Shown: positions 53,501 through 64,000 of the stretch, piece by piece | Layout of the letters: each line of letters opens with the position of its first letter | Numbering within the stretch: position 1 is the first letter of the stretch | NCBI GenBank assembly: GCA_008933995.1 | Contig: WARS01000031.1 | Coordinates: 6,301,979-6,365,978, forward strand | Length of the DNA stretch: 64,000 nt | DNA from: Datnioides undecimradiatus | Lineage: Eukaryota > Chordata > Actinopteri > Lobotiformes > Datnioididae | Direction: 5' to 3' | Notes under the pieces: model-generated | The model's database searches: none | The model's input: the letters and a program-made list of their open reading frames with translations, nothing else | What the model was told of the DNA's origin: nothing | Position numbers and translations under genes: made by a program

Positions 53501-56500
53501 TACAGCTACAACTACGACCCAACACACCGATTGTACAGAGGTGAATCGGGGTGTTGTACGGCTGAATTCACAACGTGAGGATGTGGTCCTGTCCGTCATG
53601 ACGTTGTGGAACGCCTCCACCAGTGGGCGGCTCGGTCTGGTCCCGCCACGAGGCACGCTCTTCAGGCGAGGTGAGGAAGAGGAGGGACATATTGGAGCTC
53701 TACTCAACCACTATTAAACAGCTACAAGGACCACAGCTCCGCTCATACATGCTGCTGCTGTCACACGTCCCACTACTGCTATCATTCATTCTCCGCACAT
53801 TAGGCACGCCACTTCCACCTCCACATGTCCTAACACACAGTGCTCTGTGAATATCCTCACACACATCAGTGCTACCGCTACAGACAAAGCAGTTGGGAAG
53901 CAGCTGAAATAGAACAAGCCAGTGAAATGACAGTAACAATAGCCATCAGTAAGATAAATGGCAAATATAGAGTGTATATATGTAGGAAAAATAAAGAGTT
54001 CACAAACCATTAAGTACAAACTAAAGGTGTAACAGAGCAGGTGTTAGTGGAAAATGTTGACAGGAAATGTCTTTATATGTGACTCACATAAAACACCTGC
54101 TCCCGCATGGAGGGTGTGTCAGGAGGACTCTGATTAGACAGCAGCCGTTTGGAAACTGTACTGGTGGACGATGTCTGGTCATCCTTATCAAATGGACTGA
54201 AGAAGAAAAAGAGGACAAAGAGTGAGAAACAGAGCAAAGGACGCATGAATAGACGTGTTCAAACAACTGAAAAATTAGATGCGTGGGCTGATCAACACAC
54301 CTCCAGGTGACCTCCAAGTTCAGCTTCACTGTCCCGAGGTCGTTGATATCCACAGCAAGCGTCTGGGGAAGGGGGCAGAACAGGTCGAGCATTTCGCAGG
54401 ACACACTGCCCACCACCACGTGATTGGCCAAGCTCTTTAGCTCTGTCACCTGACAACCAAAACAAGCAAACACGAGAGAGATGAGGATAGGCAGATGCTA
54501 TAGCAGTTTCACAATTAGCTACAGTCAGCAGCTTTTGTGAGAATCGAAGTGGTGAGTTAAAGGATGGTGACACAACACATGGTTCTCATTGTGAATGAAA
54601 AGATCAAAAGCAACAATGAAATTTACTAAGAAGTGTTAATTTTTTAGCAAAAATCTGAGTTTATTCCTGTGTCATAAACCTCCATTATTATGCAAAAAAT
54701 GATCAAAAAGACATTCAACCTACTTATTTGACTTATTTGAGCACAAAACAGTGGGCTTGGACCTAAGTACCATGGACACAGGCTTGGGGCCAAGTGCCAT
54801 AGACAGTTTTGGTCTTTTCATGGGATCTGTTTACATTAACAAAAAAAATAAAATAAAGTAACTAGGGGTGGGACTTTAACGCGTTAATTACGAATAATTA
54901 ATTACAAAAAAATTAATGCGTTAAAAAAATTAACGCATTTAATCGCAGTTTTTTTCCAAACAACGCAGAATGTTTGTCAGTGCACGATTTCACTGATTAC
55001 ACTGATGCACACGCCAGAGCTCGGCTAACAGCTACCAGAGAGGAGGAGTCGGATGAAAGTGCGTTGCTAGGACTGATGCACTTCAACCCTGCAGTACCGT
55101 CTAAATGCAAAGCATGTTGCAGCGAGCACAGAAACCGCCGGAGCTGTTAGCGCTGTTTTTTTTAACCATTTAAAGTCAATACTGCTCTGAAAAAGTACTT
55201 AAAGTACTTAAAATGGCACTTTAATTTTAGGTCTGTTCAGTTTTGGCCAGGGACATTTTCTATTTCTTTTTCTACTGTTTTGAATTGAAATGCAATTAAA
55301 TGCATTTTTCCAGACATTAAAAGAGCTTGAGTTTACAATATTCATGTCTGTGTCTATTATTTGATTCAGATTCCACTAAAATCCATTTAAATTAAAAAAT
55401 GTTGCATTTTGGGGCAAATATTGTTATGCGATTAATCGAGATTAATTAATTACAAAGCCTCTAATTAATTAGATTAATTTTTTTAATTGAGTCCTACCCC
55501 TAAAAGTAACACCAGTCACTGAAGCTAATTAATTACCTTGATTGACAGCAGCTCTGTGACAAGAGGCAGAAAGATGTACTCTTCACTGTCCCATATCTGC
55601 TTGTTGCTGACTTCCACACGGCCTTTTAGCCTCCAGCGTTGCCGCCCATAACGCATTAGGACCTAATGTGGTCAAAACAGCTGATGTGAGCAGACCCAGA
55701 GACAAATCGGAGTCTACATGCTTCTGTTTGTGTTTCTTACCTCATACTGGTCACCAGCACACAGCCGTGCAAAGCCAGCAAGACCTGACACATCCAAAAT
55801 GGACATGAAAAATGAGAACTGGAGAATTACGAAGTGGAGCAAATCGGAAGTCATGAGTGTGGAGAGTGACTCACCCTTCATCTTGACATGAAATTCTCCC
55901 ATCTGGCTTTCTAATTCACTCTCAAGTGAGCACATGTGCTGCAGACACAAACAGAAAGACACATTCAAATAATGCAATAATGATATTTATCATTACATGA
56001 AAACAAATTCTGATGTTTATTTTTAGCAAAAACAAAGTGAGAGACACACCCAGTGGACATGCGGAAACATACAAACACATTGACCTCAGGTCAGTCACTT
56101 GCCTCTGTACATTCTCTGTAGCCCTTGTTGGCTTCACTCAGACTCTCTCTGGCCTCCTTGCTGCCCGTTGCAGAGTTAAAGGCAGCCACCATTTTACTTG
56201 CTCCATCACGCAGTCGCCGCTGTATACAATAAGCATCGTACAGCTCCTCAACCTGAAAAAAGCAAATGTTACACAGGTTTGAACACGCTAATGTAATATT
56301 AAATGTCTTTGTTGTTTTTTGACCAACATCAGCTTTATTCATATAACAAATTAAGCAGCTACATTTACAGCACTGAGATGAGCATTCATCGACTTATAAC
56401 ATCTCAACAACTTCCTTACATGCAACGGACACAAAGCCCAATAATTTCTCACCTGCTACTTTTTCCTCTGATTTTGGTCTCCACCAACTCCTGAAGTAAA

Positions 56501-57459
56501 TATTTGACTCTTTATCTGCTAAACGTTTAACTAGTACATACACCAGCTAGACTCTGGCTGTGTCTGTGTGTTGTTTAGTGCTGGGCAGGTGATGAACAGT
56601 GGGTTCATCAGAGCTTCTTTTTAACCTTTAAACAGATGTCGACTGCAGCTGGAAACAAGTTGATGATATTGAATCAAAACCAAAAACATGAGCTCAATAT
56701 AGAGTCAGGTGATAATACTCCCTGGGTTTGTTACTAAATGAAACCGTCCTCATTACACACAGTCCTTTAAATCATTGTCTTAGTAAAAGATGTTGATTGT
56801 TTTTTTCATCCTTTACATTAAAGTACATATAGAAACACTGGCAAAAAGACATACACACCTTGCTGAGGTGAAATTCCAGGCGACGCATAAACCTCTCTAT
56901 GGCTTTCACTTGCTGCAAAAAAAGAAACAAGTAATTAATGTTGCTAAACTTACACAAGTTTTAATGTCCTGCACTCTCTGTTTACAACAGGTGTGAATGA
57001 AACTCACCTTATCCAACTCATACAAAGAGCCCTACAAAGTAAACAACAAGAATGAAAACATTAACATCACAAAGTGTCAAATTAACATCCTGACATCCTG
57101 GCATGGAGACATCAACAGAAAGCCTGATACTGAATGATAGCCAATCCTGGTGTGACTGGTTTTGACTACATGAGCTCTCACCAGACGACCGTTCCTCTTG
57201 TTTTCTCTGATCTGCTGACCCAGACTGTCCAGCTCCAGCTGGTGGACTTGCAGGTACGACCTGATGACAAAAACCCCACAACTGTTACTTCTTCTGTTAC
57301 TTTAGTGGTATTCCACCTGTCGGCCACTGGGATCAATGCAAACAGTCCCTCGGACGTGTTTACTTACTGTAAACCTCTGCGTAAAGCAGCGTACACTTCA
57401 TCCAGCCGCTCAGGCTGCGGGGTTTTAGCGGGTGGCAGTTTGGTGGAGCCTGTGAACAT
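50564..57459 (-). CDS. ripor1: RIPOR family (FAM65) protein, closest to RIPOR1, short C-terminus
   Basis: Fifteen coding exons, minus order: 57459-57368, 57260-57182, 57031-57008, 56912-56859, 56252-56103, 55938-55875, 55784-55741, 55662-55537, 54449-54301, 54196-54088, 52465-51827, 51735-51488, 51014-50924, 50831-50738 and 50634-50564. Total 2034 bp, 677 residues. RIPOR proteins bind and restrain Rho GTPases. Family landmarks: [99 protein letters not shown] with Leu for Val at its start, SPFDKDDQ, and [11 protein letters not shown], which I remember best from RIPOR1. A Ser-rich exon (about 298-510) and an acidic stretch (about 511-593) follow. Mammalian RIPORs continue to 1000-1200 residues; here the frame closes with ATTVF and TAA. 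The start has an in-frame stop upstream, so the usual SQSFAG N-terminus would need another first exon. Symbol is tentative. Confidence 0.8.
52975..53016 (-). mobile_element. hAT-type transposon end fragment
   Basis: Read on the minus strand this is CAGTGGTTCTCAAACTTTTT followed by a CTGTCACCCCCCCA-type stretch, the well-known terminal sequence of Charlie-like hAT elements. The rest of the element (possibly extending towards 52610) is too diverged to bound. Confidence 0.55.
54863..55502. mobile_element. Non-autonomous hAT element (MITE), 640 bp, intact 8-bp TSD
   Basis: The left end TAGGGGTGGGACTTTAACG and the reverse complement of the right end (TAGGGGTAGGACTCAATTAA) form terminal inverted repeats, followed inside by ATTAATTA-rich subterminal repeats. 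The element is flanked by exact copies of AAAGTAAC at 54855-54862 and 55503-55510, the 8-bp duplication expected of hAT transposases. The interior has no transposase ORF. It lies in a ripor1-like intron; the right-hand duplication ends 26 bases short of the exon 55537-55662 on the plus strand. Confidence 0.93.
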
Positions 57460-57501
57460 CCTGCTTCCTTACAAGGCACGCTTCTCTTGGATCAAACAGT
57501 G

Positions 57502-60321
57502 CTAAAGGAGGGGGAGGCAGACAGAGACAGAACATGGGACCACTTCTGATAAGGCCTTTGTGATTATTCCAATTTATTCAAGGGAACTGAGAGACAGAAA
57601 GAATGTCTGCTCACCTGCTGAGTAGAGAGATATTGTCACTACTGTAGCATGTTTGGAGAGCTGACTGTAGCACTGTGGCTTTAACAAACTGAGGGACATG
57701 TCCTGTAATTATACAAAAATGAGACATTAGAGACAAAAATGTCCCTCTTCACCTCATACCTCACTGTACCTGACAGGATTCTTGCTCCTACTCTGTGATT
57801 ATGAAGGAGCCACTGCAGGAAAAATTGGGGAGAGAAAAAAAAAGCAGACAGAAACCACTCTTTCGCTTCCTCAGTCTAGACATGCTGTTTTGTTGAAAAT
57901 CTGAGATGCCGAGCGACATGCATGAAGCAACCACAGTGGCCACCACTGACAACAGTAGGGAGTACAGTCTGCTTTTGCTTCTCTTCCCCTTCCTTCCCTA
58001 GTTCTCCACCCCCCCTTCACATCCAACGCAGAGCACAGGAAGTCTCATGGCTGGCTCTACACAGGAAATTCTACACAGAAGTTTGGCCCAAGAATATAAA
58101 ACCATCCCTCCACTATGAGCAAGGGTGTAAAAATCGACTCTTTTCCTACAAAGAGCAGAGCCATTAAATGCGCAGATTAGTGCGATGCCGCAGGCGAGGG
58201 AAACTATAGTAAGAGAGGGTCGTGCCTGAGCTAATCTAGTCACAAAAGAGATTACAGACTTAAACCTCACTAAATCTGTCAAGCAAGAGCCAAACCCATA
58301 TTAACACATGGAATCTGTGAATGAGCCAGCAAAGGAGTGAGCAACTAGTGACGTCTGCTTTCCATTGTCTTACACTAAACTCCAAAGCAGGAGAGAAACA
58401 TGCTTCATGATAAAGACACAGGGTCATACGTTCCACCTGTTGAAACTGCAGAGATAGAAAACACACAGATTATGGTTTTATATGATCAAAGCCTTATTAG
58501 GAACAACACTGCTGATATAAGAATAAGCTGCAGACACCCCACTGTCTGTCTATGTTTTCCTGCCACATGGTGAGGACGTGGGCTTTGGGTGCACCTGGCT
58601 GGGGGTCCGGTTAAACTGCTAATCTTAGCTGTGCACTGGGAGGATTAACAGGAGTTGGTCAGGGTTAGAACATGGCAATGAAAAGTGCCATACCAGAGGG
58701 CCTTTACAGATAAAAACACCCCACCGGCAACCAACTTTTGTCAAACACAGCCAAAGAAAACTTGCAGGACTCGGACACGCAACCTGAGCAGGGTATGTCT
58801 ATGAAAGTGCAAAGTCATCCTGATGATACGCACATACAAAAAGCGAGAGATCTCACATACTCCCACCCACCCAGAAATAGCCACACCTGAAGCCCACACA
58901 ACTGCTCAACAAACGTCAGTAACACTGATAATTACGAGTGCCAGCCACCCAGTTTCCTCTCTGTCAGATGTGCTTTTATCCCTTTCCTTACATTAGAGAT
59001 CATTAGCTGGATTAATCCTCTCCACAGAGCAGAGTGAACAAAGAGGACACTGTTTCCAATCATCTCACAAGACTGGAGTTTTGTTTAAAAAAAGCTCTTT
59101 GCGCTCTCACTGCATGCACAAGCACATATAGCCATGTTCAGGCAGTAGTTTGGGGTTGAAAAATTAATTTTCACATATTAACTAAATAACAAGTTAACGT
59201 AACTGAATAGGTCTGCAACTGACTATTACTTTCACTACCAATTGAATTTTGATAAATAAATGCGTCAAAAGAAAATTTAAAAAAAAAAAAAGGTTTTTAA
59301 ATCAGTGATTAGAGGAAGATATTCAAACTTAAACAGTTTAGACAAAGACATTCAAAAACACTGAGTAAACTGGAATTAGTGAACCACTAACACTGTCCTT
59401 TCTTACTGACCTTATTTTTAATAAATAGTTATGAATTAATGTTCTGCTGGTGGACTGTTCAATGTCTCAGCACTAAAACCGAATAATGACAAATCAGTCA
59501 GACATCACTATGTACCACAGCCAGAATTGATGTCTTTAAATTGCTTTACTCTGCCCCAGTGCCAAAAGCCCAGTGTATAACACAGAAAGGGGAAAAGAAA
59601 GTCATACATTTGAAGTTGAAAAATGAATCATAACCATAACTGGAAATGATCAATTTCCTGTCGAATCAACTAATCGATTAATCATTTCAACACAAAAGTT
59701 GTTTTAAATGGAATTGAACAGAAATTCATCACTGCAGATATAAACAACTATGCAGCCCACACCCCACTAAACCAGTGTCCATCTGTACTCTGTGTGTGTG
59801 TTTGAGGAGGAAGAGGAGGCGGATGAGGGGCATTGGTGTTACAATACAATTCACCCAACTCCAGATTACTGGATTAGCCTAACCCGGCGGCAGCAGGCCA
59901 CTGAGTCGGATAAACACAGTCACACATCAGGGCCGTGCTCTTTACTCCAACAAAACTGCGGAGGATGGAGTTCAAAACAGCTAAAACTTAGGGCTCGGTG
60001 TCGAGCCACATTTTGTATTCCGTTCATATCCCACCGCAGCCCCCGGAGCTCATCACAGGCCAAAGAAAAAGTCCTCTCCCGTCCAACACCAGGACCCCCA
60101 ACGCCCTCTGAGCCTGAGAGCGTCGCTCCAACAACTTATAATTATCACCAAACAGCTGGGAAAATGTCAGGATTAAGTGAATCACAGCCAGCTGGTGGAT
60201 ATATTGTCGACAACATCACAGGAAAGCAACTTCACAGTCGGACGGACTCATGCCCATGTAGAGAGAAAAATGTAACGGGCTTCTTGTTGTGACCTTGGCG
60301 ATAAAAACAGCAGACCCCTAC
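57502..60321 (-). other. ripor1-like intron 1
   Basis: Intron between the untranslated first exon and the first coding exon. I looked for an alternative first coding exon with the family's usual SQSFAG-type N-terminus on the minus strand and did not find one. It holds the diverged repeat at 59205-59695 and otherwise nothing I can assign. Confidence 0.5.
59205..59695. repeat. Diverged dispersed repeat in ripor1-like intron 1
   Basis: Starts near TCTGCAACTGACTATTACTT and ends TCAACTAATCGATTAATCAT. These are the two ends, as I remember them, of the same teleost repeat family seen at 12525-12775. The interior is degraded and contains an A-run near 59279-59291. Confidence 0.5.
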
Positions 60322-60545
60322 CTCTGTTTTAACGTCCGACAAACCGGAGGATACGACCGGGGTCTCATTTCCAACGCGATGCTCCACGCAGTTAGCAGAG
60401 GTTTACAGTTATTCTGGGCGCTGTCCCTCTCCTTGATTTCGCAGTTTTTGTGTCCACAGTGAAGCGGGCAGCGGTTACCGGGAGCGACTTCCGGTGGGAG
60501 GTTTTCATCATAAAAGCTCCACATGTGAATCAGATTAAGCAGTTG
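60322..60545 (-). promoter_or_regulatory. ripor1-like promoter and non-coding first exon
   Basis: The minus strand reads GGACGTTAAAACAGAG, then a GTAGGG donor below 60322, closing a GC-rich untranslated exon. ACTTCCGG at 60487-60494 is an ETS-type site (CCGGAAGT on the minus strand). The next exon acceptor is TTTAG, above 57501, so the first intron is about 2.8 kb. Confidence 0.5.
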
Positions 60546-60559
60546 ATTTGGAAGCACAG

Positions 60560-61380
60560 TTCCTCCAAAGGGAAGGAAGTGTCGAGCACTTCAGTGGAGA
60601 TACGAAAAATATTTTGTCACAGAGCTTAGATTCAGGTAGTTTCCTCTTGGATCAACGGGGGGCATACAAAGTGAAAAATATAAGGGCTGAAAACAAAGCA
60701 CAAAAAGACAGAGGTTTTTCTGTCAAGTGAGGTCAGTTTTATTTAATAAACCCTGTGATTTATTTATATGAATTTATGATTTACACACCTTCCAATAAAG
60801 TCTCCTCAAGGCAAAGCATAAAGATATGGCAAAACCAGCAGTGGAAGGATTTCTCTACATAGGTGTCAAACGTACAAAGAAATTGTTACAAATAAAGTAG
60901 AAGACGGAGAAGTATAACAATAATGAAATAACGAATAATTGATATTGTCTCAGTAAGACTGAGCACTGGTATCGGTGTGAACAGCATCAACTTTCACTGA
61001 CTTGAATCAAAATTATGAATGATTGTAAAGATATATAATGCGAAAGTGACTAGTGATCCATTATGGAAAACTTCCATTTGAACTTAAATTATATCCATAT
61101 TCTGCAAACCAAATGTTGAACAGCTGCATTCTTACATAACACCATCAAGTCTGTAAACAATCGTTTATCTGGTGTTTGCATATTGCATATGTTGGTTATC
61201 ATTATGCTTGGGACATCAACTGTCATTGCAAACGTCCATCTAAGTAAAGCGCTGTTACAATTTGCTGACTGCTGACACACAAGATTCACCCGAACCATTC
61301 ACTTTCTGTGCATTAGTAACCTATACATTAGATTTGAAACGTGAGAATACTTTTTCGTAAACTTATTTTGAAAGCTCGCT
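60560..61380. other. Intergenic, no gene seen
   Basis: AT-rich sequence upstream of the ripor1-like promoter. There is no ORF with family resemblance and no repeat I could name. Confidence 0.5.
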
Positions 61381-61396
61381 CCTCCAACCGGAAATC

Positions 61397-61585
61397 ATGT
61401 TTCGGGTAGTTGCTGTGGCAACAAGGATGTCCCTCAGTCTGTCACTGTTTTCTCCGTTGCTGCCTGTGCTTCGCTGGCGACGCCACGGTGAATCCAGTGG
61501 AAAAAAAACAGACACTTTGTTTCCGAAGAGAGGGAAAGGAGGAGAAGCACCGACGTCTCGTACAACCTCAGCAGTCACCCATTAG
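61397..61585 (+). other. Unassigned ORF with mitochondrial-presequence-like N-terminus
   Basis: A 62-codon ORF starts MFRVVAVATRMSLSLSLF. Its first 29 residues contain Arg but no acidic residue and are hydrophobic/Ser-rich, like a mitochondrial targeting sequence. A Lys/Gly-rich part follows, then TAG. It sits in a CpG-rich, promoter-like segment (61380-62100) that would face right. A donor-like GTGAAT follows the codons for RRH, so it might be the first exon of a gene whose other exons lie beyond or were not recognised. I saw no continuation exon downstream, and the product is unknown. It may also be chance. Confidence 0.2.
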
Positions 61586-61849
61586 CAAAACGAATAGATT
61601 CAATTTCAGCCACTAAATCCATCAGGTGTAGAGGCATCAGGGCCGTTTGTCCAAATTTGACGAAGCCGTGGAGGGGGCGGCGATGGAGGACAGCATGTGG
61701 CGCTTTTCCTCCAGATTTCCTCAAAAACAGGACGCTGCAGCTGGCAAAAGCCAGAGTGCCGCGACTACTCATCCAGATTAAGTACTTAGTCTCAATAATT
61801 GAACAGTGCTTCTTGGAACTAAACTGCACTTTAAAGAACCAATAACTAA

Positions 61850-64000
61850 AAGTGAGGTCAACTAGAGGATAATAAGTGGGAAGTGATAAGTTAAAAACCA
61901 GTACTGACGGGTAAACACATTATAAACCACCAGTGAGGCTCTCGTGCCACCATCATCGAGCAACCGACGTTAACGTTTGAAACCAATGTAACGTTTGTTG
62001 CTACGTTGGCTATGTAGTGTCACAGCTAGCTAAAATAACTAGCCTCAGCTAACGTCAACGCAACTTGCTAAAACTGTTGCGTGACTAGAAGATTCCCAAA
62101 CGTCAGAAACCAAAGGCTCATAATTTCTGTGTCGCCAGGACAAACAAAGAGCATTCTACATAGAGACTTAACCACGCCTGCTGAGGAAGATGTTGGAGAA
62201 AACTATTGTGAGCACACTGGAAGTTAAAGAGACTGCATAAAAAGAGCCTAATGTTATATAAACTGGTTAAGCGAGCCATATGGGGAACTATAAATGCAAA
62301 GTGTGGCCATATGATACATGGAAAATGTTCTCCGACCCAGTTTTAATAGCGCCAAAACTTTAGTGTCATCCAAAGCCAAACAAGGGCTGCATACAAGTGA
62401 GAGGCTGCTGTCTGTCAGCCACTGCAGGCGAATGTTGTTTTATTTCGAGTATGATTTGAGGCAGATCACCCATCTTCTCTGCACTGGAGCACAGTGCAGG
62501 CATCTACTGATTTCAATGAAAGCAGTAGAACCAATAGCCTCAGTAATACGATGAAGAATCATGAAATAAGTGATGAAATATTTAATTGGCCCAACATGCT
62601 CCTCTCACATGACGCGAAATCACGTGGAATGTCACATGCAAAGTTGGTCAGTATTTTGCATCATGTAATTTCCTGTTGGATTCAAATTCGATTTTTAGAG
62701 TAGAGTATTACACTTGAGCACGAGTATTAGTAATTATACATCAATGCTACAACCAGTCTTTATTGATGTGAAACCTTAAACTCCCATCCCAATCCCATTT
62801 ATTGAAGCCCATTTTACTTGGTGTGCATCATTCATGAAAACTAACCAATACAACCTTTTGAAAATGCAAAAAGTGCACAAGTTGGATCTTATATGTACTT
62901 TGCATATGCATCTGATAAAGCCACAGCTTCATTCACGAGTCTCAGGTGAAAAGTTTCATTTGGAAAAGTCAAATCCAAGTTAAAGCTCAATCTTAGAAGT
63001 GGTGCAGACTATTACATTTGTGCACAAGTCAGTTCGTGTGTTCTGTAGATAAATGAATGAAGAGCTTAATATGAAGTCGTCCATTTAATAAAATATATTT
63101 GCAAGCAAAATACATGGACATTTCTGTGTTAGCAATCAGGTGTTTCTCAGAATTCTGTTAAACGATGATTCCAGACATAATTTGTACCACTAACATGTTC
63201 TTATCAGTTCTTCAAACCAGACCGATTTTAAATATCCATAATTACACCATCAGAAACCTAAAAACATCAGTATCAATGTCTACTTTTTTTTTTTTTTTTT
63301 TTTTTTAAATTGGTTGTATAGTCATACATCCGGTCTCGTCTGCCACACAGTTATTAAAATATCATTCAAGCTGCTACGTAGCATTGCATTGCCAACGGTA
63401 CAAAAGAAAAACATCAACCCAAAGTGGAATGGCTACACAAGGAAGCAAAACATTCTTTCCTTGAACTCAGTGACCATGTTTAGTACATATGCATCATCTA
63501 GGGGGTGTTACAGTAACAAGAAAGGAGCATAAGATAAGCAGTCTATTAAGCTTTTAAAAACTAGATAGCCTTAAAAAGGGATTTACTAACCACAGGAAAA
63601 AAAGTTAAAAAAAATGTGTTTGTTTTTTTTTCATATTGAAGTGGCTGTGATTAATGGCAGTATCAACTCCCCAAAAGAAGCTCATTTGCTCCTGATATTT
63701 TGATAATCTGTCCAAACTGAAAGGTATTTGAAGCTCTTCAGTGAAGATACTGAGCAATAATTAGAATTATGGCAACAGACATTAAAGCAAGGTCCATGTT
63801 TTGGGTCCACAGCTATCCTCTGATATCAGCCGTGTCACACTTCACTTATATCTTCAGCCTGTCGTCACCTTGATGGATCAGGTTTTGCCCCCAGCTGGAG
63901 ACCAACATGTGTGTGTAACTCCATTATTGTAGGTCGACACACTGTATAATCAACTGCTTCAGGTCATGATGCCAAATGAATCATACAGTGGATTCAAATG
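61850..64000. other. Intergenic or intronic, no gene seen
   Basis: CpG-rich sequence up to about 62.1 kb, then AT-rich. Only short ORFs without family resemblance were seen. A T-run of 23 lies at 63284-63306. If the ORF at 61397 is a real first exon, this could be its intron. Confidence 0.45.

Noticed and set aside
59792..60292. 166-codon plus-strand ORF in the ripor1-like intron 1
   Set aside because: No family resemblance, no splice context, low-complexity and GC-rich start region next to a promoter; most likely chance.

Overview
The window is vertebrate nuclear DNA, almost certainly from a ray-finned (teleost) fish and probably a spiny-rayed one. The genes have many short exons, mostly GT-AG introns and CpG-rich promoters. 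The protein sequences are plainly orthologous to human genes, and the dispersed repeats are of kinds common in teleost genomes. There is no bacterial, plasmid or CRISPR content. I built the gene models by hand from splice sites, reading frame and remembered family sequences. No database search was run.

Layout. (1) 1-8121: the 3' part of protogenin (prtg, +), with the last fibronectin III domains, the membrane span and the cytoplasmic tail. The first 3.1 kb look intronic, and a long 3' UTR or intergenic stretch follows to about 14.5 kb. (2) 14.6-22.3 kb: ccpg1 (+), the ER-phagy receptor. (3) 23.0-27.2 kb: pigb (-), GPI mannosyltransferase 3, tail-to-tail with ccpg1. One of its introns can only be spliced as a U12-type AT-AC intron. 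(4) 28.6-29.9 kb: pigbos1 (+), a 52-residue mitochondrial microprotein. (5) 31.6-40.7 kb: rab27a (+), with a long first intron. (6) 42.9-47.8 kb: vrk3 (+), a pseudokinase. (7) 50.6-60.5 kb: a RIPOR-family gene closest to ripor1 (-), tail-to-tail with vrk3, ending in an acidic tail at about 677 residues. (8) 60.6-64 kb: no confident gene, only a CpG-rich segment with a presequence-like ORF near 61.4 kb.

The prtg-ccpg1-pigb-pigbos1-rab27a order matches human 15q21.3, except that pygo1 and dnaaf4 are not between prtg and ccpg1. The vrk3-ripor pair joined to it is not a human neighbour of this block. Three adjacent genes serve ER homeostasis: ccpg1 removes ER by autophagy, pigb builds GPI anchors in the ER, and PIGBOS1 acts at ER-mitochondria contacts.

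I found no wholly new system. The most interesting items are the AT-AC intron in pigb, a ccpg1 stop codon lying inside a splice donor (two possible C-termini), the short RIPOR protein, a hAT-type MITE with an intact 8-bp target duplication 26 bp from a splice donor, and a 45-bp minisatellite just upstream of rab27a.
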